The position numbers were made by a program, and so were the translations under genes. 18,234 bases of DNA, taken from contig NZ_CALJPG010000004.1 in assembly GCF_937980635.1 (NCBI RefSeq), positions 1 through 18,234 on the forward strand. The letters are read 5' to 3'. Source of the stretch: an uncultured Campylobacter sp. (GTDB lineage Bacteria > Campylobacterota > Campylobacteria > Campylobacterales > Campylobacteraceae). The notes below the pieces were generated by a model. It saw only the letters and a list, made by a program, of their open reading frames with translations, made no database searches and was not told the origin of the DNA. Within the stretch, counting starts at the first letter, position 1. Each line of letters begins with the position of its first letter. Positions 7,788-15,391 of this stretch are shown in pieces.

Positions 7788-8439
7788 ATTTTCTGTCTAC
7801 CTCTAAAATTTGAAAGCTATCATTCGCCCAACTGATATCTTGATTATTTTTTACGATTACTTTATTCCCCACTAAAGAAAATAATGGTAAATCGCTCCGA
7901 CTATCACTATAACAAAAAGAATTAAGTAAATCGTAGTCGCTCAGATTTAAATTTTTACTTAATAATTCTAATTTCCCATTCCCTAGGCATTCATCGCCAA
8001 GTATTTTTGAAACAAAAATACCACTTTTAAATTCTAATTTTGTGCATATTAAATAATCTATGCCATAATCTCTTGCAAAATATTTCAAATATATATCAAA
8101 TCCACCAGACACAATTGCGATTATATGCCTCTCTTTTTTATGATATAAAAGTGCTTCAATGACGCATCTATGCAGTCTATTCAAAATAACCTTACTATAA
8201 AATTCAGAGCAATATTTATTAATTGTCTCTTCTTCAATACCATAAAATACCTGCATTAAATTTTCTTTATATTCTTTACTATTCGATGGCGGTATTTTAT
8301 TGATTTTTCTCATAACCTTTGCATATATTCTCTTATATAGTGGTAATTTGGACTCTAGAAAATTCAAAAAAAATGTAACTGATTGACCATCAAAAATAGT
8401 ATCACAAAAGTCAAAAATAGCTAATATGGGCTTATTCAA
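7780..8439 (-). CDS. HAD-IB (SerB-like) phosphatase with atypical DFCDT motif, TTG start
   Basis: A haloacid-dehalogenase superfamily hydrolase, subfamily IB. I choose TTG at 8439 as start: it overlaps the aminotransferase stop by 8 nt (TTGAATAA), has AAGGA five bases upstream, and gives the family-like N-terminus MNKPILAIFDF. The ATGs at 8508 and 8484 would overlap the aminotransferase gene by 77 and 53 nt and add a basic tail before the first strand. In the 219-residue form the nucleophile is D10, S111 is in VSGG (motif II), K156 is in NGK (motif III), and D179/D183 are in YSDSRSDLP (motif IV). Motif I reads DFCDT, so the usual second Asp (D+2) is Cys and Asp sits at +3. It probably removes phosphate from a small product of the HisC-like neighbour. 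Substrate unknown. Confidence 0.85.
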   Translation of the reverse strand: MNKPILAIFDFCDTIFDGQSVTFFLNFLESKLPLYKRIYAKVMRKINKIPPSNSKEYKENLMQVFYGIEEETINKYCSEFYSKVILNRLHRCVIEALLYHKKERHIIAIVSGGFDIYLKYFARDYGIDYLICTKLEFKSGIFVSKILGDECLGNGKLELLSKNLNLSDYDLLNSFCYSDSRSDLPLFSLVGNKVIVKNNQDISWANDSFQILEVDRKYA

Positions 8440-9610
8440 TATCGTCCTTGAAAATGCCCTTAATAGCCTTAACGATGATTTCATTTTCTTTTTGCGATCT
8501 AGCGGCAATCCTGATAAATTCGCCGTTTAATCCGATCTTGTCGCTGCAAGTTCTTGTATAGACGCCGTATTTTATTAGCATCTTTGAAACGAAATTTGCG
8601 CTAGTACTACCGTCAAGTAGCTCGATAAGAGCGAAATTTGCCATGCTAGGATAAACTTTTATTTGAGGTACTTTTGAAAGTTCGTCAAAAAACTCTTGTG
8701 CATGGGCGATATATTTTTTCCTTACTTCTTCGTATTCTTTAAAAAAATCGCTTCTATTGTAAAGCCTAAAAAAGTATTCGCTAAGCCCACTAGAATTCCA
8801 CAAATATCCGTTTTTAAGGAGTTTTGCGACCTTATATTGATCCATCACTCCATATCCGGCCCTAATACCGGCTATACCGAAGTCTTTAGATAGGCTTTTA
8901 ATGACGATAACGTTTGAAAACTCCTTAAAAAGCTCGGTGGCCGAAATCAAGCTATATTCGCTATCCTCAAAGGCAAAATGAATAAAACTCTCGTCTATTA
9001 TGATATTTTTGATCTCTTTAAGATTATTTAAAATAAACCTTAAATCTTTATATTTTATATATCCGCCGTCTGGATTATTCGGATTGATGATTACCACGCT
9101 ATCTGGATTTTTAAACTTTACGAAATTAATGTAACCTTGAATATCAAGCTTAAAATTTTTGTCTTTATTTAGCTGATAATAAATCACTTCCGTATCGTCT
9201 CTTGCAAACTCGTAATAGGATGAAAACGTAGGAATATTTACGACTACACTTTTTTCTACAAAATTATGCATTACGGCTTGAATAACCTCTATTGCGCCGT
9301 TTCCTACAAAGATATTTTTACTATCTACGTCTATTGACTTACTTATGACGTCGGCTATTACGCCGTTTTGCGACGGATAAAACTCTAAAACGTCTTTTAG
9401 TTTATTCGTATCGATCAAATCTTTTTTTAGGTAATCTAAAAAAAGCTCCGTCGCGTACGGATTAGATAAAAAGCAAGCATCCACTTTAATGTTAAGCTCA
9501 GAAAGCTTCTCGCAAATCGTAAAAATACTAGGGCTATGGCTACCAGCGGCATCCTTTAATCTTTTTATTTTAGAAGCGATTTTCTGCTCGTCTAAATTTA
9601 ACTTTACCAT
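8432..9610 (-). CDS. HisC-like PLP-dependent aminotransferase/decarboxylase (class I/II fold)
   Basis: A fold-type I PLP enzyme of 392 residues related to histidinol-phosphate aminotransferase and CobD. Visible motifs are NPNNPDGG (176-183), D206-E207 (cofactor aspartate), SLSKDFGIAG with Schiff-base lysine K242, R250, and R367 as a probable carboxylate-binding Arg. The N-terminal 60 residues include a LSNPYATELF segment. HisC-like enzymes encoded in capsule loci can act on small phosphorylated substrates. As I recall, C. jejuni Cj1436 decarboxylates serine phosphate to ethanolamine phosphate and Cj1437 aminates dihydroxyacetone phosphate to serinol phosphate. Its position between an adenylate-forming enzyme (7-nt overlap, ATGGTAA) and a HAD phosphatase (8-nt overlap) fits such a role better than histidine biosynthesis. 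The ATG at 9610 has a strong AAGGAG SD. Transaminase or decarboxylase cannot be decided. Confidence 0.88.
   Translation of the reverse strand: MVKLNLDEQKIASKIKRLKDAAGSHSPSIFTICEKLSELNIKVDACFLSNPYATELFLDYLKKDLIDTNKLKDVLEFYPSQNGVIADVISKSIDVDSKNIFVGNGAIEVIQAVMHNFVEKSVVVNIPTFSSYYEFARDDTEVIYYQLNKDKNFKLDIQGYINFVKFKNPDSVVIINPNNPDGGYIKYKDLRFILNNLKEIKNIIIDESFIHFAFEDSEYSLISATELFKEFSNVIVIKSLSKDFGIAGIRAGYGVMDQYKVAKLLKNGYLWNSSGLSEYFFRLYNRSDFFKEYEEVRKKYIAHAQEFFDELSKVPQIKVYPSMANFALIELLDGSTSANFVSKMLIKYGVYTRTCSDKIGLNGEFIRIAARSQKENEIIVKAIKGIFKDDIE
8445..8449 (-). promoter_or_regulatory. Shine-Dalgarno AAGGA that fixes the TTG start of the HAD gene
   Basis: AAGGA on the minus strand lies inside the last codons of the aminotransferase gene, five bases before TTG at 8439. 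Neither ATG start further upstream (8508, 8484) was seen to have a comparable site at this spacing. Together with the 8-nt stop/start overlap it argues for the TTG start. Confidence 0.6.
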
Positions 9611-10899
9611 ACCAATTCTCCTTTTTGAATCGTTACTTTTGTTTTACCTGTTTTCATATCTCGCCCTATTTGCGGCACCTTTTCTATATTTAGCTTTATA
9701 TTTCCAAGCCTTCTATAGACTTCGCTAGCTATTAAATTTACGTATTCGCTCGAATCATTATCTAAGACCACTTTTAAGGTTACGCTTCTATCTTTATCTT
9801 GAATTATCTGAAACTGCCTTAAACCGCTAAAATTTTTCATCGCGGTAGAAAAATTTGCCGTAGGTATCGCCGTTCCGTCATCTTTAATCAATATATCGTC
9901 GCTTCTACCCTCTATCCCTTTAAAAGGAATAGACAAATGCCTACCGCAAGGACAAATCGGCGCTTTACCGTCTAAAGGTATAGCCTTATCGCCGGTATTA
10001 TATCTAATAAAAGGCATTACGTAGTTATTTAAAGAAGTAGCTATGATTTCATTTTTATCGCTAAGTTCTATTATCCCGTAATCATCATTGTTGTGATAGT
10101 TACCCGCCCAGCACTGCTGGACGGTTACCGTTCTTTCATTTTGCCCGTACCAGTCTAAAACGGGCAACCCCCAATACTCCTCGATCGCGCTTCTATATGC
10201 AGGCAGTAGCGTCTCAGATGAAGTTACTATGGTTTTTATTTGAGGTATTTTTATGTTTTTTTGCTTTAAAAGTAGCGTAAAAATATATATGGAGCTTGCG
10301 TATCCTCTTATTATTTTGGCTTTTGACTTTTCGATAACGGATAAATATAAAGCCAAATTTGACTCGTTAATATGAAACGGGGATAAATACCAATAATCGC
10401 CTGAAATTTTATAAAGCGGCTCGCCTGCTTTTGGCGAATACGTCCTTAAAACGATTATCGGATCGCTGCTTTTATAGGTATAATCTTTACCCATACCCCA
10501 AGCTCTATTCGCTATAATTTTTTCTATTGCATCGCTTTCATATGGGACTTTAAATTCAAACGGAGCCCCAGTAGATCCTGACGTATGAGATGCTTTTCCG
10601 TTAAATTTGATAGAGCAAAAATCTTTAAAATTCTCTTTGATTAATTGCTTATTTATAACCGGAAATTTTTTCAATTCGTCTAAGCTAAAATTTTCAAAAT
10701 CTATTTTTAAATCCAAATTTTTATAAAAAGGCACGAAATCAACCGCTTTTTTTACTATATCTTTTAGCTTCTTAGTCCTAATACACCCTATCTCTTCTGC
10801 GCTTCTCCACTGAAATTTATCATATTCGCTAAAATTTCTTTTGATAAAAATATAATTTTTGATTTTGCTTTTTATCTTTTTGCAAATTTGACCGGTCAT
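9604..10899 (-). CDS. CapK-like adenylate-forming enzyme (phenylacetate-CoA ligase family)
   Basis: A 431-residue member of the AMP-forming ligase family that includes phenylacetate-CoA ligase, coenzyme F390 synthetase and CapK. The phosphate-binding loop SGSTGAP is at 107-113, YGQNE (251-255) is the A5-type motif, and YNTGD with D304 is the ribose-binding A7 motif. EGRSDD (330-335) is A8, and a lysine-rich KTGKTK near 416-421 may hold the A10 lysine. CPCGR (316-320) is typical of the family. It should activate a carboxylate as acyl-AMP. In polysaccharide loci such enzymes are common but rarely characterised; here a carboxylic sugar (ManNAcA) and an amine-producing neighbour make an amide-forming role conceivable. 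It follows the bi-domain oxidoreductase by 12 nt and overlaps the HisC-like gene by 7 nt. Confidence 0.88.
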   Translation of the reverse strand: MTGQICKKIKSKIKNYIFIKRNFSEYDKFQWRSAEEIGCIRTKKLKDIVKKAVDFVPFYKNLDLKIDFENFSLDELKKFPVINKQLIKENFKDFCSIKFNGKASHTSGSTGAPFEFKVPYESDAIEKIIANRAWGMGKDYTYKSSDPIIVLRTYSPKAGEPLYKISGDYWYLSPFHINESNLALYLSVIEKSKAKIIRGYASSIYIFTLLLKQKNIKIPQIKTIVTSSETLLPAYRSAIEEYWGLPVLDWYGQNERTVTVQQCWAGNYHNNDDYGIIELSDKNEIIATSLNNYVMPFIRYNTGDKAIPLDGKAPICPCGRHLSIPFKGIEGRSDDILIKDDGTAIPTANFSTAMKNFSGLRQFQIIQDKDRSVTLKVVLDNDSSEYVNLIASEVYRRLGNIKLNIEKVPQIGRDMKTGKTKVTIQKGELVW

Positions 10900-10911
10900 A
10901 AATTTAGCCTT

Positions 10912-13038
10912 TTATATCAAAAATGAAATCTCCGTCGTCTGCACCATATCCCAAAGCTCTATCGGCCAGCTTTTGCCTTTTTTTAGAGCCCCAAATAGCA
11001 CCTCGAGCTCTTCGAGCTGTCCTTTTTGGCTTACGTTTGTTGAAATTTCTTTCACCCCCACCCCGTATCCTTTTAGGCTTTTGTAATCGTCCAAAACGAT
11101 GCTCTTGCCGTCGAAATGGATCTCCATAAATTCCTTACTTAGCTCCTTGCTGCCGTTTGAGAAATACTCGATATTGGCCACCGAGCCGTCTTTGTATTTT
11201 AAGACGATAGATTTATTATCCTCGGCGCTATATTTTTCATTGCTCGGCGTGATCGCCTGCGAAAATACGCTCTGTATCTCGCTTCCCGTTAGTGCCGTCA
11301 TCAGATCTATTATGTGACACGCTTCGCCAACCATCCTACCGCCGTTTTCATGCACCCAGTGATCCATCGGTATGTAGCCCGCGTTCATTCTATATCTAAT
11401 TATCATCGGATTTATTCTAGCGCTCGTGCGCTTTTTTATCTCCTGCGCGTAAGCGCTAAATCGCCTGTTAAATCCTACGAATAAAAGGGGCTTGTCGCCT
11501 CCACCTTCGTAAAATTTCTTTATCTTTTCAAGCTCGTCTTTATTCGTCGCAAGTGGCTTTTCTACAAATACGTTTTTGCCCGCTTCAAGCGCCTTTAAAG
11601 TAAACTCCGCATGGCTATCGTGCCTTGTAGATATTATCACAAGATCGACGTTTTTATCATTTAAAATATCGTCTAAATTTGAAGTAGCGTAGTTCGCTCC
11701 GTATTGCTGCGCCACCGCCTTTGCCTTATGCCCGCTTCGGTTCATGATCGCGTAAATTTTATATTTATCCGTAAGCTTTGAGACATTAGGCAGGTGCATC
11801 CCGGTAGCAAATCCGCCGACTCCGACGAACGCGACGTTTATCACATCCCTGTTTACGGGTATAGAATTTATAATGATTTTTTTGTTGTGATTTAGATAGC
11901 TATCAAGCTCAGTTAAATTTGCCTCGCCGTAGTCAAGCAAAACCATAAGCGGCTTGTTCTGCGAAGTCTGCAGCGACTCAAACGCCTCCGTTACCTGCTC
12001 GATAGGATATTTCGCGTCTATGAGCTTATCCAGCTTGATCAAATTTTCATTTACCAGCCTTAGATACTCGCTCATATTTCGATTTTCGGTCCATCTGACG
12101 TAGCTAAACGGATAATCAAGCCCCTGCTCTTCGTAGCTCTTGTCGTAGCGACCCGGTCCGTAGGAAGTAGAGATGAGAAAATCAAGCTCCTTTTTATACA
12201 TATCCTCTCTATTTATCTGCATGCCGGCAACGCCTACGAGCACCACTCTGCCCTTCTTCTTGCACATCTGAAAACTTTGCGATAGCGGCTCGCTACTGCT
12301 CGTAGCAGCAGTAAATAGCACGCCGTCAGCGCCGTATCCGCCGCTCCAAGACGAAACGACGTCTAGCAAATTTTCCTTTGAAGGATTGATAATTAGCTCG
12401 GCGCCGTATTCCTTTGCTATCTGTAAGCGCCTATCGTCAAAATCGCTAACCGCAACCCTAACGCCTGAAATTTTAAGCATCTGCACCGCAAGAAGCCCTA
12501 AAATCCCAGCTCCCACGACTACGCAGGTCTCGCCCAACCTTAGATCGATCCGCCTAACGCCTTGCATCGCTATGCCACCGAGCGTCACGGTGCAAGCCCG
12601 CTCAAAGTCCATATCCTGCGGCATTTTCATAACTAAATTTTTTGGCACGTCTACGTATTCTGCATGGTTCGCAAGCCCTGCACCGGCTGCAGCAACGCGC
12701 TCTCCGACTTCAAAATTTGAAACGCCCTCTCCGACCGCTATGACGACGCCGCTAAGCGAATAGCCGGTCGGGCTTCCGCTATCAAGCTTGCCCTTTACCT
12801 TTGCATAGACGCTGGCTATGCCGTCTGATTTCACCATATTGATGACTTTTTTTACATTCTCCGGCTGCTCCAAAGCCCTTCTGATCAGGCTTTTGCCGCT
12901 ATTTGATACGCCGCTTATCTCGGTGCCCGCCGATATGCAGCTATTTACTACTTTTATAAGAACGCACCCCTTTGAAACGCTCGGAGCGGGGATCTGTTCT
13001 GCTAAAACCTTACCTTTTTTAACTATTGCTTGTATCAT
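10912..13038 (-). CDS. Bi-domain oxidoreductase (MDR zinc-type dehydrogenase + Gfo/Idh/MocA)
   Basis: A 708-residue fusion. Residues 1-365 are a medium-chain dehydrogenase/reductase with GroES-like fold and nucleotide motif VVGAGILG (174-181). Residues 400-700 are a Gfo/Idh/MocA oxidoreductase, with Rossmann motif GVGGFATG (406-413), the EKP lysine motif (493-495) and GEACHIIDL (571-579), where the catalytic His/Asp of the family lie. Such fusions are known from O-antigen and exopolysaccharide loci, commonly together with heparinase II/III proteins, and are presumed to oxidise and reduce nucleotide-linked sugars; no reaction can be assigned here. It follows wecC by 20 nt with AAGG upstream. 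Length is usual for the fusion. Base composition is closer to the chromosomal block than to Wzx. Confidence 0.93.
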   Translation of the reverse strand: MIQAIVKKGKVLAEQIPAPSVSKGCVLIKVVNSCISAGTEISGVSNSGKSLIRRALEQPENVKKVINMVKSDGIASVYAKVKGKLDSGSPTGYSLSGVVIAVGEGVSNFEVGERVAAAGAGLANHAEYVDVPKNLVMKMPQDMDFERACTVTLGGIAMQGVRRIDLRLGETCVVVGAGILGLLAVQMLKISGVRVAVSDFDDRRLQIAKEYGAELIINPSKENLLDVVSSWSGGYGADGVLFTAATSSSEPLSQSFQMCKKKGRVVLVGVAGMQINREDMYKKELDFLISTSYGPGRYDKSYEEQGLDYPFSYVRWTENRNMSEYLRLVNENLIKLDKLIDAKYPIEQVTEAFESLQTSQNKPLMVLLDYGEANLTELDSYLNHNKKIIINSIPVNRDVINVAFVGVGGFATGMHLPNVSKLTDKYKIYAIMNRSGHKAKAVAQQYGANYATSNLDDILNDKNVDLVIISTRHDSHAEFTLKALEAGKNVFVEKPLATNKDELEKIKKFYEGGGDKPLLFVGFNRRFSAYAQEIKKRTSARINPMIIRYRMNAGYIPMDHWVHENGGRMVGEACHIIDLMTALTGSEIQSVFSQAITPSNEKYSAEDNKSIVLKYKDGSVANIEYFSNGSKELSKEFMEIHFDGKSIVLDDYKSLKGYGVGVKEISTNVSQKGQLEELEVLFGALKKGKSWPIELWDMVQTTEISFLI

Positions 13039-13058
13039 TAAACATACCTTGAAAAATA

Positions 13059-14258
13059 TTAAATATTAGTATTTCGCACGCCGCAAAAATCCAAAACTTC
13101 TTTTTCTATTTTTAGCCCTTTAAATTCCTTGTGTCCGACTAAAAATACGATAATGTCCGAAATTTCAATAGCCTTTTTATAATCCACTATCTCAAAATCT
13201 TTGTGAGCCTTGATATTGGGCTCTACGGCGATCACATCGACGCCGTCTGCGATCAGGCACTTGGTTATATTTAGCGCAGGCGATTCCCGCAAATCGTCGA
13301 TGTCGGGCTTAAAAGCAAGCCCCATACACGCGACTTTGGGCCTTTTGCCGTTTTGCAGCTCAAATTTTAAAGCGGCGTTTTTGATTTTTTCAATACACCA
13401 TTCAGCTTTGTGATCATTGACCTCTCTTGCGGATTTGATCAGCCTCGCTTCATAGCCGCCCGCATGGACGATAAACCACGGATCGACCGCTATGCAGTGC
13501 CCGCCTACGCCGCAACCCGGGTTTAAAATATTAACTCGCGGATGGCGATTTGCTAGCGAGATAAGCTCCCAGACGTTAATGCCGAATTTATCGCACAAAA
13601 TGCTAAGCTCGTTTGCAAAGGCTATGTTTACGTCACGGAAAGAGTTCTCTGTAAGCTTTGACATCTCTGCAGTTTTTGAGTCAGTCTGTAAAACTTCGCC
13701 TTCTACGAATTCTGCGTAAAATTCCGCTATTTTTTTAGTAGCAATTTTTGTAGTTCCACCCACGATCCTATCGTTTTGGGTGAGTTCTTTCAAAATTTTA
13801 CCGGGCAAAACTCTCTCAGGGCAATGAGCGATATAAATTTTAGAAATATCAACACCGCCATTTTTTAAAATTTCACCTATTTTTTCGGTAGTACCTACCG
13901 GTGAAGTGGATTCTAAAACGACCATATTATCGTCTTTTACATAAGATATTATCGATTTTGCCGCACTTATGACGTAGTCGATATTTGGCACGTATCCGTC
14001 GCGAAAAGGGGTCGGAACAGCTATGATAAAAACGTCTGCGAAATCAGGCTTAACGTCTGCTTTTAAATTTCCGCTCTGCACTGCTTTTTTAACAAATACG
14101 TCAAGTTCCGGCTCGACGATATGAATTTTACCCTCATTGATCGTATCCACAACGCTCTGCACCACATCAACGCCATGGATTTTATATCCCCTATTTGCCA
14201 AAAGTGCCGCCGTAGGCAGCCCTATATACCCAAGACCTAAGATGCAAACTTTTTTCAT
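13059..14258 (-). CDS. wecC: UDP-N-acetyl-D-mannosamine dehydrogenase
   Basis: Oxidises C6 of UDP-ManNAc twice with NAD+ to UDP-ManNAcA in the cytoplasm. The 399-residue length fits the UDP-glucose/GDP-mannose dehydrogenase family. Motifs: N-terminal NAD-binding GLGYIGLP (8-15), STSPVGTT (117-124), HCPERVLPGK (145-154, the WecC/WbpA-type signature), K201 with the following ENSFRDVNIAFANE, catalytic C255 in GVGGHC, and GLAFKPDIDDLRESP (313-327). Its ATG overlaps the wecB stop by 4 nt (ATGA), with AAGGA six bases upstream. The pairing with wecB makes UDP-ManNAc the likely substrate. A UDP-GlcNAc dehydrogenase (WbpA-type) is the main alternative. Confidence 0.93.
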   Translation of the reverse strand: MKKVCILGLGYIGLPTAALLANRGYKIHGVDVVQSVVDTINEGKIHIVEPELDVFVKKAVQSGNLKADVKPDFADVFIIAVPTPFRDGYVPNIDYVISAAKSIISYVKDDNMVVLESTSPVGTTEKIGEILKNGGVDISKIYIAHCPERVLPGKILKELTQNDRIVGGTTKIATKKIAEFYAEFVEGEVLQTDSKTAEMSKLTENSFRDVNIAFANELSILCDKFGINVWELISLANRHPRVNILNPGCGVGGHCIAVDPWFIVHAGGYEARLIKSAREVNDHKAEWCIEKIKNAALKFELQNGKRPKVACMGLAFKPDIDDLRESPALNITKCLIADGVDVIAVEPNIKAHKDFEIVDYKKAIEISDIIVFLVGHKEFKGLKIEKEVLDFCGVRNTNI

Positions 14259-15391
14259 AATATTCCTTTTAAAAATTCCAGTATTTTTTTACAAGCTTTA
14301 CCGTCGCCATACGGACTTATACTTTTACTCATTTTATCATATTTATCTTTTAAATTTAATAATTTTTGCACCTCTTTTATTATATTTTCGCGCTTGGTGC
14401 CGATAAGCTTAACGCATCCTGCCCTTATCCCTTCGGGTCTTTCGGTAGTTTCCCTGATAACTAAAACAGGCTTGCATAGGCTCGGTGCCTCTTCCTGGAT
14501 GCCGCCACTATCGGTTACTATCAGATATGCCTTGCTCATGAGATAGACGAAACTATCATACTCTAGCGGATCAATTAAAAATATATTCGAAATGCCCGAT
14601 AAAATTTCTCCCACAGGCTTTCTTACATTTGGATTTAGATGCACGGGGTAAACGATATCGATATTTTCATTTTTTAGCGCTATTTCACGTAAAGCCTCAC
14701 AAATATTAACAAAGCCTTCTCCGAAATTCTCTCGTCTGTGTCCTGTAACGAGAATAAATTTTCTATCACTAAGCTTATATTTGGAATTTATAAAGGATAA
14801 AATTTTATTTTTTAGCAGCTCGTTGTTTTCGATTTTATCTATCGTCCACAAAAGCGCGTCTATTACGGTGTTGCCGCTAACGACTATATTTTTTGAATCT
14901 TTGCCTTCTTTTAATAGATTGTCTCTTGCATCGACAGTCGGCGCAAAGTGATATTTAGCTATGAGCCCCGTCATCTGCCTATTTATCTCTTCAGGAAACG
15001 GCGAATAGATATCATGCGTCCTAAGCCCCGCTTCAACATGTGCCACGTCGATCTTTTGATAATACGCCGCCAAAGAAACGGCATAAGTAGTAGTCGTATC
15101 TCCATGCACAAACACGATGTCCGGGGCATATTCGCTAAATACATCGCGCATACCAAGCAAAACACCCGACGTAATATCGTACAGATCCTGCCCTTGCTTC
15201 ATTAAATTTAGATCAAAATCAGGCTTTATCTCAAAGAATTCCAAAACCTGATCGAGCATCTGTCTGTGCTGGGCCGTGACGCAAACCTTTACCTCAAATT
15301 CCGAGTGCTTTTGAAATTCCTTTATCAACAGAGCCATTTTAATGGCCTCCGGACGCGTTCCAAATACTATCAAAATTTTTATTTTCGTCAT
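14255..15391 (-). CDS. wecB: UDP-N-acetylglucosamine 2-epimerase (non-hydrolysing)
   Basis: Interconverts UDP-GlcNAc and UDP-ManNAc through an enzyme-bound 2-acetamidoglucal and UDP. The 378-residue length fits the family. Motifs are GTRPEAIKM (11-19), HGDTTTT with D98 (96-102), HVEAGLRTHD with E120 (118-127), PFPEEINRQ with E134/E135 (131-139), TGHRREN with H218 (216-222), and SGGIQEE (295-301) for the UDP site. These correspond to the catalytic D95/E117/E131/H213 set of E. coli WecB. It is the first gene of the operon. The ATG at 15391 has an AGGGGA SD at close spacing. It shares an ATGA with wecC. The pair supplies UDP-ManNAcA for the polysaccharide. Confidence 0.95.
   Translation of the reverse strand: MTKIKILIVFGTRPEAIKMALLIKEFQKHSEFEVKVCVTAQHRQMLDQVLEFFEIKPDFDLNLMKQGQDLYDITSGVLLGMRDVFSEYAPDIVFVHGDTTTTYAVSLAAYYQKIDVAHVEAGLRTHDIYSPFPEEINRQMTGLIAKYHFAPTVDARDNLLKEGKDSKNIVVSGNTVIDALLWTIDKIENNELLKNKILSFINSKYKLSDRKFILVTGHRRENFGEGFVNICEALREIALKNENIDIVYPVHLNPNVRKPVGEILSGISNIFLIDPLEYDSFVYLMSKAYLIVTDSGGIQEEAPSLCKPVLVIRETTERPEGIRAGCVKLIGTKRENIIKEVQKLLNLKDKYDKMSKSISPYGDGKACKKILEFLKGIL

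Larger units (their letters stand above)
467..15391 (-). other. Surface-polysaccharide biosynthesis operon (twelve genes)
   Basis: All twelve genes from wecB to the broken acyltransferase run in one direction. The gaps are 20 nt (wecC to bi-domain gene) and 12 nt (bi-domain to CapK-like gene); every other junction overlaps by 1-13 nt. One transcript from the intergenic region at 15392-15542 is the simplest reading. Composition is mosaic: Wzx, HAD, methyltransferase and acyltransferase genes are much more AT-rich than heparinase or bi-domain oxidoreductase genes. No Wzy, no initiating transferase and only one glycosyltransferase are seen. Whether the product is capsule, O-chain or another glycan cannot be decided. 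Confidence 0.8.

Noticed and set aside
11055..11068. C5-A-C4 stretch within the bi-domain oxidoreductase gene
   Set aside because: Interrupted and short; it encodes Gly/Val residues in an intact frame, so it is not a convincing phase-variable tract.
12386..12763. 125-codon plus-strand open frame opposite the bi-domain oxidoreductase
   Set aside because: Antisense shadow of a strongly supported gene.
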